A stretch of DNA of 64,000 nt from an uncultured Oscillospiraceae bacterium (GCA_947625285.1 CANQNS010000001.1:62001-126000), one strand, 5' to 3'. Numbered from the stretch's first letter, positions 52,672 through 62,413 are shown. The notes: generated by a model not told the origin, from the sequence alone. A program made the numbers and translations.

Positions 52672-54186
52672 ATGCAGGAAGGCGCAGTACTGGAATTGCG
52701 CGGGATCAGCAAATTCTTCCCCGGCGTCAAAGCCCTGCAAAACGTGGACTTCACCCTTCGCGCCGGCGAGGTCCACGCGCTCATGGGCGAGAACGGCGCC
52801 GGCAAGTCCACTCTTATCAAGTGCCTGACCGGCGTCTATCCCAAGGACGAGGGCGAGATCTATATGGCCGGCCATGACAAGGCCGTGAACATCCGTTCCC
52901 CCCAGGACGCCCAGAACATCGGTATCAGCACGGTCTATCAGGAGATCACCCTCTGCCCTAACCTGACGGTGGCGGAGAATATGTACATAGGCCGCACCAA
53001 AGGCTCTGTCACCCACTGGAAGCAGATGAACCGGGGGGCGGAGAAGATCCTCTCAGAGCTTGGCATCCCGGCGGCGCCCGGCCAGCAGCTGTCCAGCTGC
53101 TCCATCGCGGTGCAGCAGATGGTGGCCATCGCCCGGGCGGTGGACATGGACTGCAAGGTGCTGATCCTTGACGAGCCCACCTCCTCTCTGGACGAGTCGG
53201 AGGTGGCGAAGCTGTTCAATCTTATGCGGGACCTGAAGGCCCGGGGCGTGGGGATCATCTTTGTCACCCACTTCTTGGATCAGGTCTATGAGATCAGCGA
53301 CCGGATCACGGTCCTGCGGGACGGCCAGCTGGTGGGCGAATACGTCATCGAGGATATGCCCCGGGTGCAGCTGGTCAGCAAAATGCTGGGCAAGGAGCTG
53401 GGCGACATATCCGGTATCAAAGAGCAGAGTGACGCGTCGGTGGACATGGGCTCCGTGCCGGTGCTGGAGGCGGAGCAGCTTGCCAGCACGGCGGGTATCA
53501 AGCCATTCGACTTCTCCATCCACAAGGGCGAGGTCAACGGCTTCACCGGTCTGCTGGGCTCCGGCCGCAGCGAGTGCGTCCGGGCCATCTTCGGCGCGGA
53601 CCGCACCGTGGGCGGCACCATCAAGATGAACGGCAAGCCCGTGAAGATCCGCAAGCCTCTGGACGCCATGAAAAACGGCATTGGGTATCTGCCGGAGGAC
53701 CGGAAGCTGGACGGTATCGTGGGCGACCTGTCGGTCCGGGACAACATCATTCTGGCTCTACAGGTGATGAAAGGCTTCTTCAAGCCCTTTAGCCGGGCCC
53801 AGGCTGAGGCGTTCGCGGACGAGTACATAAAGCTGCTGGAGATCAAGACCGCGTCCTCGGACACCCCCATCAACTCCCTCAGCGGCGGCAACCAGCAAAA
53901 GTGCATCGTGGCCCGGTGGCTGCTCACCAACCCGGTGTACCTCATCCTGGACGAACCGACCCGCGGTATCGACGTGGGCACCAAGACAGAGATACAGAAG
54001 CTGGTCCTTCAGCTGGCCGGCGAGGGCAAGAGCGTCACGTTCATCTCCTCCGAGACCGATGAGATGCTCAACACCTGCTCCCGGCTCGTCGTCATGCGCG
54101 ACCGGAAGGTCGTGGGCGAGCTGAAGGGCGCGGATCTGAATCAGGATATGATCATGGCCACCATCGCAGGAGGTGAAGCGCAATGA
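52672..54186 (+). CDS. Sugar ABC transporter ATP-binding protein (YtfR/RbsA type)
   Basis: Double ATPase subunit (504 residues) that powers the importer. The first nucleotide-binding domain has Walker A GENGAGKSTLIKCLTG, signature-like LSSCSIAVQQMVAIARA and Walker B VLILDEPTSSL; the second has a degenerate Walker A (GLLGSGRSE), the usual pattern in RbsA/MglA/AraG, signature SLSGGNQQK and ILDEPTRGIDVG. It starts eight bases after AGGAGG and overlaps the permease gene by four bases. Confidence 0.93.
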   Translation: MQEGAVLELRGISKFFPGVKALQNVDFTLRAGEVHALMGENGAGKSTLIKCLTGVYPKDEGEIYMAGHDKAVNIRSPQDAQNIGISTVYQEITLCPNLTVAENMYIGRTKGSVTHWKQMNRGAEKILSELGIPAAPGQQLSSCSIAVQQMVAIARAVDMDCKVLILDEPTSSLDESEVAKLFNLMRDLKARGVGIIFVTHFLDQVYEISDRITVLRDGQLVGEYVIEDMPRVQLVSKMLGKELGDISGIKEQSDASVDMGSVPVLEAEQLASTAGIKPFDFSIHKGEVNGFTGLLGSGRSECVRAIFGADRTVGGTIKMNGKPVKIRKPLDAMKNGIGYLPEDRKLDGIVGDLSVRDNIILALQVMKGFFKPFSRAQAEAFADEYIKLLEIKTASSDTPINSLSGGNQQKCIVARWLLTNPVYLILDEPTRGIDVGTKTEIQKLVLQLAGEGKSVTFISSETDEMLNTCSRLVVMRDRKVVGELKGADLNQDMIMATIAGGEAQ

Positions 54187-55295
54187 GTACCGAAACAAAG
54201 ACCCCCGTCAGGAAAGAGAGCCGCAGCGTCGGCGAAATGCTGAAAGGGCTGGTCCGGCAGCAGATGTTTATCCCCGTGGCCGCGCTGCTGGCGCTGGTGC
54301 TGTTCAACCTGATCGCCGACCCCTCGTTTTTCGCCATCAAGCTGGGTACCAACAGCGCCGGTGACCCGGTGCTGACGGGCTACCTGATCACCATTTTGGA
54401 CAACGCCTCGGAGCTCGTCATCCTGGCCATCGGCATGACGCTGGTGACGGCGGCCTCCGGCGGACAGGACATCTCCGTAGGCGCCACCATCGCCATCGCC
54501 GGCAGTGTGATGCTGCGGGTGCTGTGCGGCGCCAACGCCTCGTCCACTATGCAGGCCCCCATATGGGTGGCGTTCCTGATCTGCTGTGTGGTGAGCATGC
54601 TGTTCGGCGCGTTCAACGGTGTTCTGGTGGCCTATCTGAAGATACAGCCCATGGTGGCCACGCTGATCCTGTTCACCGCTGGCCGGTCTATCGCCGCCTG
54701 GATCAACAACAACCAGCTGCCCATCATCAGCGACCCGGTCTTCAGCTACGCGGGCACCTTCATCCCCGGCTGCCCGGTGCCCACGCCCATCTTCATCGCC
54801 ATCGCGTGCGTGGCGGTCATCTTCCTGGTCCTGAAATTCACCAACCTGGGCCTGTACACCCAGGCGGTGGGTATCAACGCCCAGTCCTCCCGGCTCAACG
54901 GGATCAACCCGGAGAAGATCAAGTTCCTGGCCTATGTTATCCTGGGCCTGTGCGTGGCCGTGGCGGGCTACATCAAGGTCAGCCGCTTCTCCACCATCAA
55001 CTACTCCGTGGTGGCCAAGGACATCGAGATGGACGCCATTCTGGCGGTGGCTCTGGGCGGCAACGCTCTGGGCGGCGGCAAGTTCAACATGGCCGCGTCC
55101 ATCCTGGGCGCCTATGTCATCCAGTTTTTGACCACGACGCTGTTCAAGTTCAACGTGAACTCCAGCGCCCTGCCCGCCTACAAGGCCGTGGTCGTGATCA
55201 TCCTGGTGGTCATGAGCGCGCCCGCCGTGAAGGCCAAGCTGGGCAGCCTGCGCAAGAAAAACGGCTCGGCAAAACCGGCAAAGGAGGCGGCGTGA
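54183..55295 (+). CDS. Sugar ABC transporter permease (YtfT type)
   Basis: First permease subunit, 370 residues with about ten hydrophobic segments of the BPD_transp_2 (ribose/galactofuranose) family: VILAIGMTLVTAASGGQDIS and AVALGGNALGGGKF are the family's conserved cytoplasmic loops. Its ATG overlaps the ATPase stop (ATGA). It forms a heterodimer with the next gene product, as YtfT does with YjfF. The C-terminus is a short basic tail. Confidence 0.92.
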   Translation: MSTETKTPVRKESRSVGEMLKGLVRQQMFIPVAALLALVLFNLIADPSFFAIKLGTNSAGDPVLTGYLITILDNASELVILAIGMTLVTAASGGQDISVGATIAIAGSVMLRVLCGANASSTMQAPIWVAFLICCVVSMLFGAFNGVLVAYLKIQPMVATLILFTAGRSIAAWINNNQLPIISDPVFSYAGTFIPGCPVPTPIFIAIACVAVIFLVLKFTNLGLYTQAVGINAQSSRLNGINPEKIKFLAYVILGLCVAVAGYIKVSRFSTINYSVVAKDIEMDAILAVALGGNALGGGKFNMAASILGAYVIQFLTTTLFKFNVNSSALPAYKAVVVIILVVMSAPAVKAKLGSLRKKNGSAKPAKEAA

Positions 55296-55296
55296 C

Positions 55297-56328
55297 ATGA
55301 AAGAGGATAAGACGCTCCTGAAAAAACACGGCATGTCTGACACGAACACCCTTCTGACCATCACCATCACGGTATTCGTGCTGATGTATGTGTTCGCCAT
55401 GGTCTTTCTCAAGGGCGCGTTTTTGAAGCCCCAGACCTTCTGCAACCTGCTCAACGAGAACGCGGCGCTGATCATCCTGGCCTGCGGCATGAGCCTTGTG
55501 ATGATCACCGGCGGTATCGACATCAGCGTGGGCTATCTGACCGCGCTGGTGTGCATGAGCTGCGCGGTGCATTTGGACTACGGCGGCGGCAGCGTGCCCA
55601 CCGCCATGCTTCTGGCGCTGGGTATCGGCGTGGCCTTCGGCGTGGTGCAGGGCTTTTTGGTGGCCTATCTGGAGATCCAGCCCTTTATCATCACGCTGGC
55701 GGGCATGTTCTTTGCCAAGGGCATGACCACCATCGTCAACAACACCCAGTTCAACGTGGCCCACGAGGGCTTCCAGGCCCTGAAGGCCACCCGTATCTAC
55801 CTCCCCTTCGGTTCGGTGAACCGGCTGGGCAACTATGTGCCGGCCTATGTGGAGATCGGCGTCATCGTGGCCCTGGTGGTCGTGGCTGTGCTGTTCGTGG
55901 TGCTCCGCTGGACCAGGCTCGGCCGCAGCCTCTACGCCGTGGGCGGCAACAACCAGAGCGCCAACATGCTGGGCATCAACGTCAAACGCAACAAGTTTTA
56001 CGCCCACCTTCTGTGCAGCATACTGGCCAGTATCGGCGGCTTCGTGTACTTCCTGCATGTGGGCTCTGGCTCCCCCTCCCACGCCAGCGGCTATGAGATG
56101 AACGCCATCGCCTCCTCCATCATCGGCGGCACCCTGCTGACCGGCGGCGTGGGCAACATCGCCGGCACCTTCTTCGGCGTGCTGAGTCTGGGCACCATCA
56201 AGAACATCGTTTCCTCCATCGGATTGGACGAAGCATGGTGGACCAACATCACCGTGGCGGCCATGATCTGCCTGTTCTTGGTCATCCAGAGCGTGGTGCT
56301 GATGCGCAAAAATAAGAAGAAGGTGTGA
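55297..56328 (+). CDS. Sugar ABC transporter permease (YjfF type)
   Basis: Second permease subunit of the same family, 343 residues: IILACGMSLVMITGGIDISV and RSLYAVGGNNQSANMLGINV match YjfF/RbsC-type proteins, with about nine hydrophobic segments. It starts one base after the first permease ends. Having two different permeases is the YtfQRT-YjfF signature and separates this importer from AraFGH and RbsABC, which use one. Confidence 0.92.
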   Translation: MKEDKTLLKKHGMSDTNTLLTITITVFVLMYVFAMVFLKGAFLKPQTFCNLLNENAALIILACGMSLVMITGGIDISVGYLTALVCMSCAVHLDYGGGSVPTAMLLALGIGVAFGVVQGFLVAYLEIQPFIITLAGMFFAKGMTTIVNNTQFNVAHEGFQALKATRIYLPFGSVNRLGNYVPAYVEIGVIVALVVVAVLFVVLRWTRLGRSLYAVGGNNQSANMLGINVKRNKFYAHLLCSILASIGGFVYFLHVGSGSPSHASGYEMNAIASSIIGGTLLTGGVGNIAGTFFGVLSLGTIKNIVSSIGLDEAWWTNITVAAMICLFLVIQSVVLMRKNKKKV

Positions 56329-56331
56329 GCT

Positions 56332-57867
56332 ATGGACGATAAGAAACTGTATCTGGGCGTGGAGTTCGGCTCCACCCGCATCAAAGCCGTCGCCATAGAC
56401 GGGGCGTACCGCCCCGTCTCCGCCGGCGACTACACCTGGGCAAGCTCCTATGAAAACGGCGTGTGGACCTATGCCTTAGAGGAGGCATGGGCGGGCTTGA
56501 AGAAGGCCCTGGCCGGCGTGGAGCGCCGGGAGGATATCCGCGCCATGGGCGTTTCCGCCATGATGCACGGCTATCTGGCCTTCGACAAGGACTGGAACCT
56601 GCTGGCGCCCTTCCGGACCTGGCAGAACACCATCACCGGCCCCGCCGCCGCGGAGCTGACCGCTCTGTTCGGCTTCAACGTGCCCCAGCGGTGGAGCGTC
56701 GCGCATCTCTATCAGGCTGTTCTCAACGGAGAGGAGCATGTGAGCCGGGTGGCCCACATCACCACCCTGGCGGGCTATATCCACCATGCCCTCACCGGCG
56801 TCAACGCCGTAGGCGTGGGGGAGGCCAGCGGCATGTTCCCCATCGCCCCGGACGGCGGCGGTTATGACGGGGATATGCTGGCTAAGTTCGAGAGGCTGAC
56901 GAAGGAAAAGGGCATGCCCTGGAAGGCGTCGGACCTGCTGCCGAAGGTGCTGCAGGCCGGCGAGAACGCCGGAACTCTCACCGAGGCGGGCGCGGCGATG
57001 CTGGACGGGCTGCTGCCGGCGGGCATCCCCCTGGCGCCGCCGGAGGGCGACGCGGGAACCGGCATGACCGCCACCAACGCGGTGGCTCCCCGGACCGGCA
57101 ACGTGTCCGCGGGCACCAGCATCTTCTCCATGGTGGTGCTGGAAAAGCCCCTGGAGCACGTCCATGAGGAGATCGACGTGGTGACCACCCCCACGGGCAA
57201 GCCCGTGGCTATGGTCCACTGCAACAACTGCACCAACGACACCAACGCCTGGGTGGGCGTGCTCCGGGAGACGGCGGAGCTTTTCGGCGCGGACCCCGAC
57301 ACCGGCGCGCTGTACACCAGGCTCTATGAAAAGAGCCTGGAGGGGGACCCGGACTGCGGCGGCGTGCTGGTGTGCAACTACCTGGCCGGCGAGGGCGTCA
57401 CCCATATGGACGCGGGCCGGCCCCTGGTGGTCCGGACCCCCGACGCCAAGTTCACCCTGGCAAACTTCTTCCGGGCCCAGCTTTACGCCACCATGTCCAC
57501 CTTGAAGATCGGCATGGACATCCTGGCCCAAGAGCACGTCGCCATCGACTCGCTGACCGGCCACGGCGGTCTTTTCAAGACCCCGCTGGTGGGCCAGAAG
57601 TACATGGCCGCCGCCTGCAATGCGCCGGTCACCTGCATGGAGACCGCCGGCGAGGGCGGCCCCTACGGCATGGCCCTGCTGGCCGCCTATCTGGTGGATA
57701 AGGCGGCGGGCGAGAGCCTGGAGGATTACCTGAACGGCCATGTGTTCGCGGGCGTGACCGGCACCACCGTGGCCCCGGATCCGGCCGACGCGGCGGGCTT
57801 CACCGCTTACATCCAGCGGTACAAGGCCCTGCTGGCGGTGGAGAAGGCCGCTGTGGAGAATCTTTGA
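56332..57867 (+). CDS. FGGY-family kinase, probable L-ribulokinase (AraK-like)
   Basis: A 511-residue sugar kinase of the FGGY/ASKHA fold: N-terminal phosphate loop YLGVEFGSTRIKAVAID, substrate region VSAMMHGYLAFD and a C-terminal ATP-binding block with TGHGGLFKTP. It is not the classical AraB sequence. Since it sits three bases after the importer genes and directly before araA and araD, and no araB is present, it most likely phosphorylates L-ribulose. A non-orthologous ribulokinase called AraK has been described in Clostridium acetobutylicum; this is probably the same solution, though I cannot align the two here. Confidence 0.8.
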   Translation: MDDKKLYLGVEFGSTRIKAVAIDGAYRPVSAGDYTWASSYENGVWTYALEEAWAGLKKALAGVERREDIRAMGVSAMMHGYLAFDKDWNLLAPFRTWQNTITGPAAAELTALFGFNVPQRWSVAHLYQAVLNGEEHVSRVAHITTLAGYIHHALTGVNAVGVGEASGMFPIAPDGGGYDGDMLAKFERLTKEKGMPWKASDLLPKVLQAGENAGTLTEAGAAMLDGLLPAGIPLAPPEGDAGTGMTATNAVAPRTGNVSAGTSIFSMVVLEKPLEHVHEEIDVVTTPTGKPVAMVHCNNCTNDTNAWVGVLRETAELFGADPDTGALYTRLYEKSLEGDPDCGGVLVCNYLAGEGVTHMDAGRPLVVRTPDAKFTLANFFRAQLYATMSTLKIGMDILAQEHVAIDSLTGHGGLFKTPLVGQKYMAAACNAPVTCMETAGEGGPYGMALLAAYLVDKAAGESLEDYLNGHVFAGVTGTTVAPDPADAAGFTAYIQRYKALLAVEKAAVENL

Positions 57868-57880
57868 GGAGGAAGACGCT

Positions 57881-59359
57881 TTGAGCAAGTATGAATTCTG
57901 GTTCGTGGTGGGCAGCCAGTTCCTGTACGGCCCCGAGGTCCTGGAGACCGTGGAGGCCCGCGCCAGGGAGATGGCGGCGGAGATGAGCAAGCATCTGCCC
58001 TATCCGCTGGTCTACAAGGTGACCGCCAAGACCAACAAGGAGATCGCCGACGTGGCGAAGGAGGCCAACTATGACGACGCCTGCGCCGGCGTCATCACCT
58101 GGTGCCACACCTTCTCCCCCAGCAAGATGTGGATCAACGGCCTGGCGAGCCTGCAAAAGCCCTACTGCCACTTCGCCACCCAGTACAACAAGCAGATCCC
58201 CAACGACGAGATCGACATGGACTTCATGAATCTGAACCAGGCCGCCCACGGCGACCGGGAGCACGGATTCATCGCCGCCCGGCTCCGTATGCCCCGGAAA
58301 GTCATCGCCGGGTACTGGAAGGACGAGAAGGTCCTGGGCCGCATCGGAAGCTGGATGAAGGCCGCCGTGGGCGTGGCCGTGTCCAGGGGCATGAAGGTCA
58401 TGCGCTTCGGTGACAACATGCGGGAGGTGGCCGTCACCGAGGGCGACAAGGTGGAGGTACAGACCAAGCTTGGCTGGCAGGTGAACACCTGGGCCGTGGG
58501 CGATCTTGTCAAGGAGATGAACGCGGTCACCGAGGCCGAGATCGACGAGCTGATGAAGGTCTACGAGGCCAGCTATGACATCGCCACCGACAACACCGCC
58601 GCCATCCGCTACCAGGCCCGGGAGGAGATCGCCATCAAGAAGATGATGGACGCCGAGGGCTGCAAGGCCTTCTCCAACACCTTCCAGGACCTGTACGGCA
58701 TGGAGCAGCTTCCCGGCCTGGCGAGCCAGCATCTGATGGCTCAGGGCTACGGCTACGGCGGCGAGGGCGACTGGAAGGTGTCCGCCATGACCGCCATTTT
58801 GAAGGCCATGGGCGAGGGCGGCAACGGCGCCTCCGCCTTCATGGAGGATTACACCTATCATCTGGTGGAGGGCCAGGAGTACTCCCTGGGCGCCCATATG
58901 CTGGAGGTGTGCCCCAGCGTGGCGGCGAAGGACAAAAAGCCCCGCATCGAGACGCACCACCTGGGCATCGGCATGAACGAGAAGGACCCGGCCCGGCTGG
59001 TGTTTGAGGGCAAGGCCGGTCCCGCCATCGTGGTGAGCCTGATCGACATGGGCGGCCGGCTGCGGCTGATCTGCCAGGACATCGAGGCGGTCAAGCCCAT
59101 CATGCCCATGCCCAACCTGCCTGTGGCCCGGGTCATGTGGCGGGCGGAGCCGTCCCTCACCACCGGCGTGGAGTGCTGGATCACGGCGGGCGGCGCCCAC
59201 CACACGGTTCTCTCCTACGACGTGACCGCCGAGCAGATGAAGGACTGGGCCAATATGATGGGCATCGAGTTCGTCCACATCGGCAAGGACACCACGGTGG
59301 AGAGTCTGGAAAAGGAGCTTTTCTGGAACGACATCGCCTGGAAGCTGAAGGCCATTTAA
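57881..59359 (+). CDS. araA: L-arabinose isomerase
   Basis: Interconverts L-arabinose and L-ribulose. The 492-residue protein opens with YEFWFVVGSQFLYGPEVLE, has the WCHTFSPSKMWINGL and MDFMNLNQAAHGDREHG blocks and the Mn-binding glutamates and histidines (MEDYTYHL, HHLGIGMNEKDPARLVF). The start is a TTG at 57881, clearly in register with the conserved N-terminus and preceded by GAGGAGGAAG. It follows the kinase by 13 bases. This identification anchors the function of the whole cluster. Confidence 0.97.
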   Translation: MSKYEFWFVVGSQFLYGPEVLETVEARAREMAAEMSKHLPYPLVYKVTAKTNKEIADVAKEANYDDACAGVITWCHTFSPSKMWINGLASLQKPYCHFATQYNKQIPNDEIDMDFMNLNQAAHGDREHGFIAARLRMPRKVIAGYWKDEKVLGRIGSWMKAAVGVAVSRGMKVMRFGDNMREVAVTEGDKVEVQTKLGWQVNTWAVGDLVKEMNAVTEAEIDELMKVYEASYDIATDNTAAIRYQAREEIAIKKMMDAEGCKAFSNTFQDLYGMEQLPGLASQHLMAQGYGYGGEGDWKVSAMTAILKAMGEGGNGASAFMEDYTYHLVEGQEYSLGAHMLEVCPSVAAKDKKPRIETHHLGIGMNEKDPARLVFEGKAGPAIVVSLIDMGGRLRLICQDIEAVKPIMPMPNLPVARVMWRAEPSLTTGVECWITAGGAHHTVLSYDVTAEQMKDWANMMGIEFVHIGKDTTVESLEKELFWNDIAWKLKAI

Positions 59360-59370
59360 AACAGGATCGA

Positions 59371-59398
59371 ACCGCCGGGCCGACGGCCCGGCGGTTTA
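59371..59398 (+). terminator. Attenuator hairpin between araA and araD
   Basis: ACCGCCGGGCC (59371-59381) and GGCCCGGCGGT (59385-59395) pair perfectly around GAC, with only TTATC behind. Probably a partial terminator or processing site. Confidence 0.65.
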
Positions 59399-59416
59399 TC
59401 AAAAGGAGACGTCTAT

Positions 59417-60112
59417 ATGCTTGAGGAACTGAAAAAAGCGGTATGGGAGGCCAACCTGCTCCTGCCGAAGCACGGGCTGGTCACGTTCACCTGGGGCAAC
59501 GTATCCGGCATCGACCGCGCCTCCGGCCTGGTAGTCATCAAGCCCTCCGGGGTGGAGTATGACGGCATGCAGGCCGAGGACATGGTGGTGGTGGACCTGG
59601 ACGGGAACCGGGTGGAGGGCAAGTACAAGCCCTCCAGCGATACCCCCACCCACATCGCGCTGTACAAGGCGTTCCCCGCCCTGGGGGGCGTGGTCCACAC
59701 CCACAGCCGCTGGGCCACCAGCTTCGCCCAGGCCGGCCGGGGCATCCCCGCCTTCGGCACCACCCAGGGGGACTATTTCTACGGGGAGATACCCTGCACC
59801 CGGAAAATGACCCCGGCGGAGATCGGCGGGGCATATGAGCTGGAAACGGGCAACGTGATCATCGAGACCTTCCGATCTCGGCAGATCGACCCGGCCCAGG
59901 TGCCCGCCGTGCTGGTGCACAGCCACGGGCCCTTTGCCTGGGGCACGGACCCGTCTAACGCGGTCCACAACGCGGTGGTGCTGGAGGAGGTGGCCTTCAT
60001 GGCTTTCCACGCCATGGCCCTGACGCCGGACCTGCCCCCCATGCAGCAGGAGCTGCTGGATAAGCACTATCTGCGTAAGCACGGCCCCGGCGCCTATTAC
60101 GGCCAGGGCTGA
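59417..60112 (+). CDS. araD: L-ribulose-5-phosphate 4-epimerase
   Basis: Converts L-ribulose 5-phosphate to D-xylulose 5-phosphate, feeding the pentose phosphate or phosphoketolase route. The 231 residues equal E. coli AraD in length. Class II aldolase-type motifs: [11 protein letters not shown]-like [23 protein letters not shown], the zinc ligands in [15 protein letters not shown] and [19 protein letters not shown] precedes the start, and the gene lies 57 bases after araA behind a hairpin. Confidence 0.96.
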   Translation: MLEELKKAVWEANLLLPKHGLVTFTWGNVSGIDRASGLVVIKPSGVEYDGMQAEDMVVVDLDGNRVEGKYKPSSDTPTHIALYKAFPALGGVVHTHSRWATSFAQAGRGIPAFGTTQGDYFYGEIPCTRKMTPAEIGGAYELETGNVIIETFRSRQIDPAQVPAVLVHSHGPFAWGTDPSNAVHNAVVLEEVAFMAFHAMALTPDLPPMQQELLDKHYLRKHGPGAYYGQG

Positions 60113-60130
60113 CCGCGGCGCATAGCGTGA

Positions 60131-60167
60131 GCGGCCTCCTTGCAAGAGGAGGCCGCAAGCTGTTTTC
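60131..60167 (+). terminator. Terminator at the end of the arabinose operon
   Basis: GCGGCCTCCT (60131-60140) pairs perfectly with AGGAGGCCGC (60147-60156), followed by AAGCTGTTTT. The weak tail may allow read-through into the MATE gene. Confidence 0.75.
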
Positions 60168-60178
60168 CAGGAGGGAAT

Positions 60179-61558
60179 ATGAAAAACGACAACGGATTTC
60201 TCGCTACGGAGCCGGTTGGGAAGCTCCTTTTCCGCCTGGCTGTGCCCACCATCGCGGCCCAGCTCATCAATATGCTCTACAACGTGGTGGACCGCATCTA
60301 CATCGGCCACATGCCCCAAAACGGGGACCTGGCCCTCACCGGGGTGGGGGTGTGCATGCCCATCATCATGTTCATCTCCGCCTTCGCGGCCCTCATCAGC
60401 GCGGGCGGCGCGCCCCGGGCGTCCATCTACATGGGCCGGGGGGACAACGACACGGCGGAAAAGACCATGGGCAGCTGCTTCAGCCTGCAACTCGTCATCT
60501 CCGCTGTGCTGACGGCCGTGCTGCTGCTCTGGGCCCGGCCCATGCTGCTGGCCTTCGGGGCCAGTGAAAACACCATCGGCTATGCCGCCGCCTATATGCG
60601 CGTCTACGCCGCCGGGACGGTGTTCGTGCAGCTCACACTGGGCATGAACGCCTACATCACCGCCCAGGGCTTCGCCAGGACCGGGATGCTGACCGTGCTG
60701 ATCGGCGCGCTGTGCAACATCGCGCTGGACCCGGTGTTCATCTTCCTGCTGGGGATGGGGGTCCGGGGCGCGGCGTTGGCTACGGTGCTGAGCCAGGGGG
60801 TGTCCTGCCTGTGGGTGGTGTGCTTCCTCAGCGGGAAAAAGACCATCCTGCGGCTGAAAAAAGAGACGCTGCCCATTCGGATGAAGCTGGCGGCCCCCTG
60901 CGTGGCCCTGGGCACGGCCACGTTCGTCATGCAGGCCAGCGAGAGCGTGATATCGGTGTGCTTCAACTCGTCGCTTCTGCGGTACGGCGGCGACATCGCC
61001 GTGGGGAGCATGACTATCCTCACCAGCGTGATGCAGTTCGCCATGATGCCTTTGCAGGGTCTGGGCCAGGGTGCCCAGCCCATCACCAGCTACAACTACG
61101 GCGCGGGCAACGCCGGCCGGGTGAAAAAGATGTTCCGGTTGCTGCTGGCCGTGAGCCTGGCCTATTCCGTGACCCTCTGGGGCCTTATCATGCTGTTTCC
61201 ACGGCTGTTCGCGGGCATCTTCACCCCGGACCCGGTCCTGCTGGCCTTCACGGGCCGGTCCCTGCGGGTGTACTGCGGGGCCATGTGCCTGTTCGGCATC
61301 CAGATCGCCTGCCAGATGACCTTCGTGGCCCTGGGCAACGCAAAGGCCTCCGTGGCCGTGGCGGTGACGCGCAAATTCGTGCTGCTGCTGCCGCTCATCT
61401 ACCTGATGCCATGCCTGATGGCCGACAAGACCATGGCGGTGTACACCGCCGAGCCGGTGGCGGACGCGGCCGCCGTCACCTTTACGGCCATATTGTTCGC
61501 CAGCCAGTTCAAAAAGGCCATCCGGGGGATATCCGGCCCGGCGGGCGATGAAGAATAA
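60179..61558 (+). CDS. MATE-family efflux transporter
   Basis: A 459-residue Na+- or H+-coupled exporter with twelve predicted spans in two halves of six. MATE signatures seen are PTIAAQLINMLYNVVDRIYI at the N-terminus, ALISAGGAPRASIYMGRGD and, in the second half, GLGQGAQPITSYNYGAGN. It belongs to the DinF/NorM-like group common in Clostridia. ATG 60179 follows AGGAGGG; the frame open 13 codons further back runs through the hairpin. Its place behind the arabinose terminator may be incidental. Substrate unknown. Confidence 0.92.
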   Translation: MKNDNGFLATEPVGKLLFRLAVPTIAAQLINMLYNVVDRIYIGHMPQNGDLALTGVGVCMPIIMFISAFAALISAGGAPRASIYMGRGDNDTAEKTMGSCFSLQLVISAVLTAVLLLWARPMLLAFGASENTIGYAAAYMRVYAAGTVFVQLTLGMNAYITAQGFARTGMLTVLIGALCNIALDPVFIFLLGMGVRGAALATVLSQGVSCLWVVCFLSGKKTILRLKKETLPIRMKLAAPCVALGTATFVMQASESVISVCFNSSLLRYGGDIAVGSMTILTSVMQFAMMPLQGLGQGAQPITSYNYGAGNAGRVKKMFRLLLAVSLAYSVTLWGLIMLFPRLFAGIFTPDPVLLAFTGRSLRVYCGAMCLFGIQIACQMTFVALGNAKASVAVAVTRKFVLLLPLIYLMPCLMADKTMAVYTAEPVADAAAVTFTAILFASQFKKAIRGISGPAGDEE

Positions 61559-61568
61559 AAAGCACAAG

Positions 61569-61594
61569 GCCGGCGGTCTGTCCGCCGGCTTTTG
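61569..61594. terminator. Bidirectional terminator between MATE and psd genes
   Basis: GCCGGCGG-TCTGT-CCGCCGGC followed by TTTTGC; on the minus strand the tail is CTTGTGCTTTTTATT. Confidence 0.85.
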
Positions 61595-62413
61595 CTACCT
61601 TGCGGTCGTCCAGCGCCCTACCCGCTGGCCCATGTGGACATAGGTCTCGGTCCCGGTCCGGGAGGCCCGGGCCATGGACGGGTCCGGCTCGGCGGTCCCT
61701 GGCGGGGTGATAAGGATAATGGTAGAGCCGCCGAAGGCGAAGTTGCCCTTCTCCCGGCCCCGCGTCACCGGCCCGGTCACGGGCCGGTTTTCTATTTTGC
61801 CCACGAAAAGAGCCCCCACCTCCATGACAAGCAGGGGGCCGGCGGCGGTCTGCAAAAGGCGGTATTCCCGGGCGTTTTCGTGATAGACTGGCCGTTGGCC
61901 CCGGTCCAGGGGCCGGACCGTGTGCAGCACGCCGGGGACGGATACTGCCGGACCGGGGGTCCCGTCCGCCGTCCAGATGTAGCGGTGGTGATCCTCCGGG
62001 GCCAGCCGGAAGAGCCACACCAGCCCGCCCCCAAACCGCCTGGCTAGAGCCTCGTCCGCCAGCAGCCGGGGCAGGGTATACTCCGTTCCCTTTACGGGAA
62101 AACGGCCCTCCGGCGTGACGGGCCAGACCGTGAGGCGGCCGTCGCAGGGGCTGATAAAGGCGGCCGGGTCCGGGTCCACGGGCCGGGCCCCCGGTGGGAG
62201 GGAGCGGGTGAAAAAGTCATTGAAGGAGGCGAACTTCGTCCGGGGGCATTGGCTCATGTCCACGCCATGGCGGCGGATGAAGGGCTTTACTGCCAGGGCG
62301 GACAGCCGGGTGGACAAAAGCCGCCCCGCCCATCTGGATACGCCCGGACGGACCAGGCTCCGGAGCAGGAACCGCCCAGGAGCCGTACCGTAGAGGAACG
62401 CCAGGGCCTTCAT
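61595..62413 (-). CDS. psd: Phosphatidylserine decarboxylase
   Basis: Makes phosphatidylethanolamine from phosphatidylserine. The 272-residue proenzyme contains SFNDFFTRSL, ISPCDGRLTV (catalytic Asp), LAPEDHHRYIW (His) and the self-cleavage site FAFGGSTIILI, where the Ser becomes the pyruvoyl group; most homologues read LGST, here GGST. The start at 62413 overlaps the pssA stop by four bases (ATGA); the frame stays open some 150 codons upstream but that is antisense-free shadow of pssA. It is the last gene of a phospholipid operon. Confidence 0.93.
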   Translation of the reverse strand: MKALAFLYGTAPGRFLLRSLVRPGVSRWAGRLLSTRLSALAVKPFIRRHGVDMSQCPRTKFASFNDFFTRSLPPGARPVDPDPAAFISPCDGRLTVWPVTPEGRFPVKGTEYTLPRLLADEALARRFGGGLVWLFRLAPEDHHRYIWTADGTPGPAVSVPGVLHTVRPLDRGQRPVYHENAREYRLLQTAAGPLLVMEVGALFVGKIENRPVTGPVTRGREKGNFAFGGSTIILITPPGTAEPDPSMARASRTGTETYVHMGQRVGRWTTAR

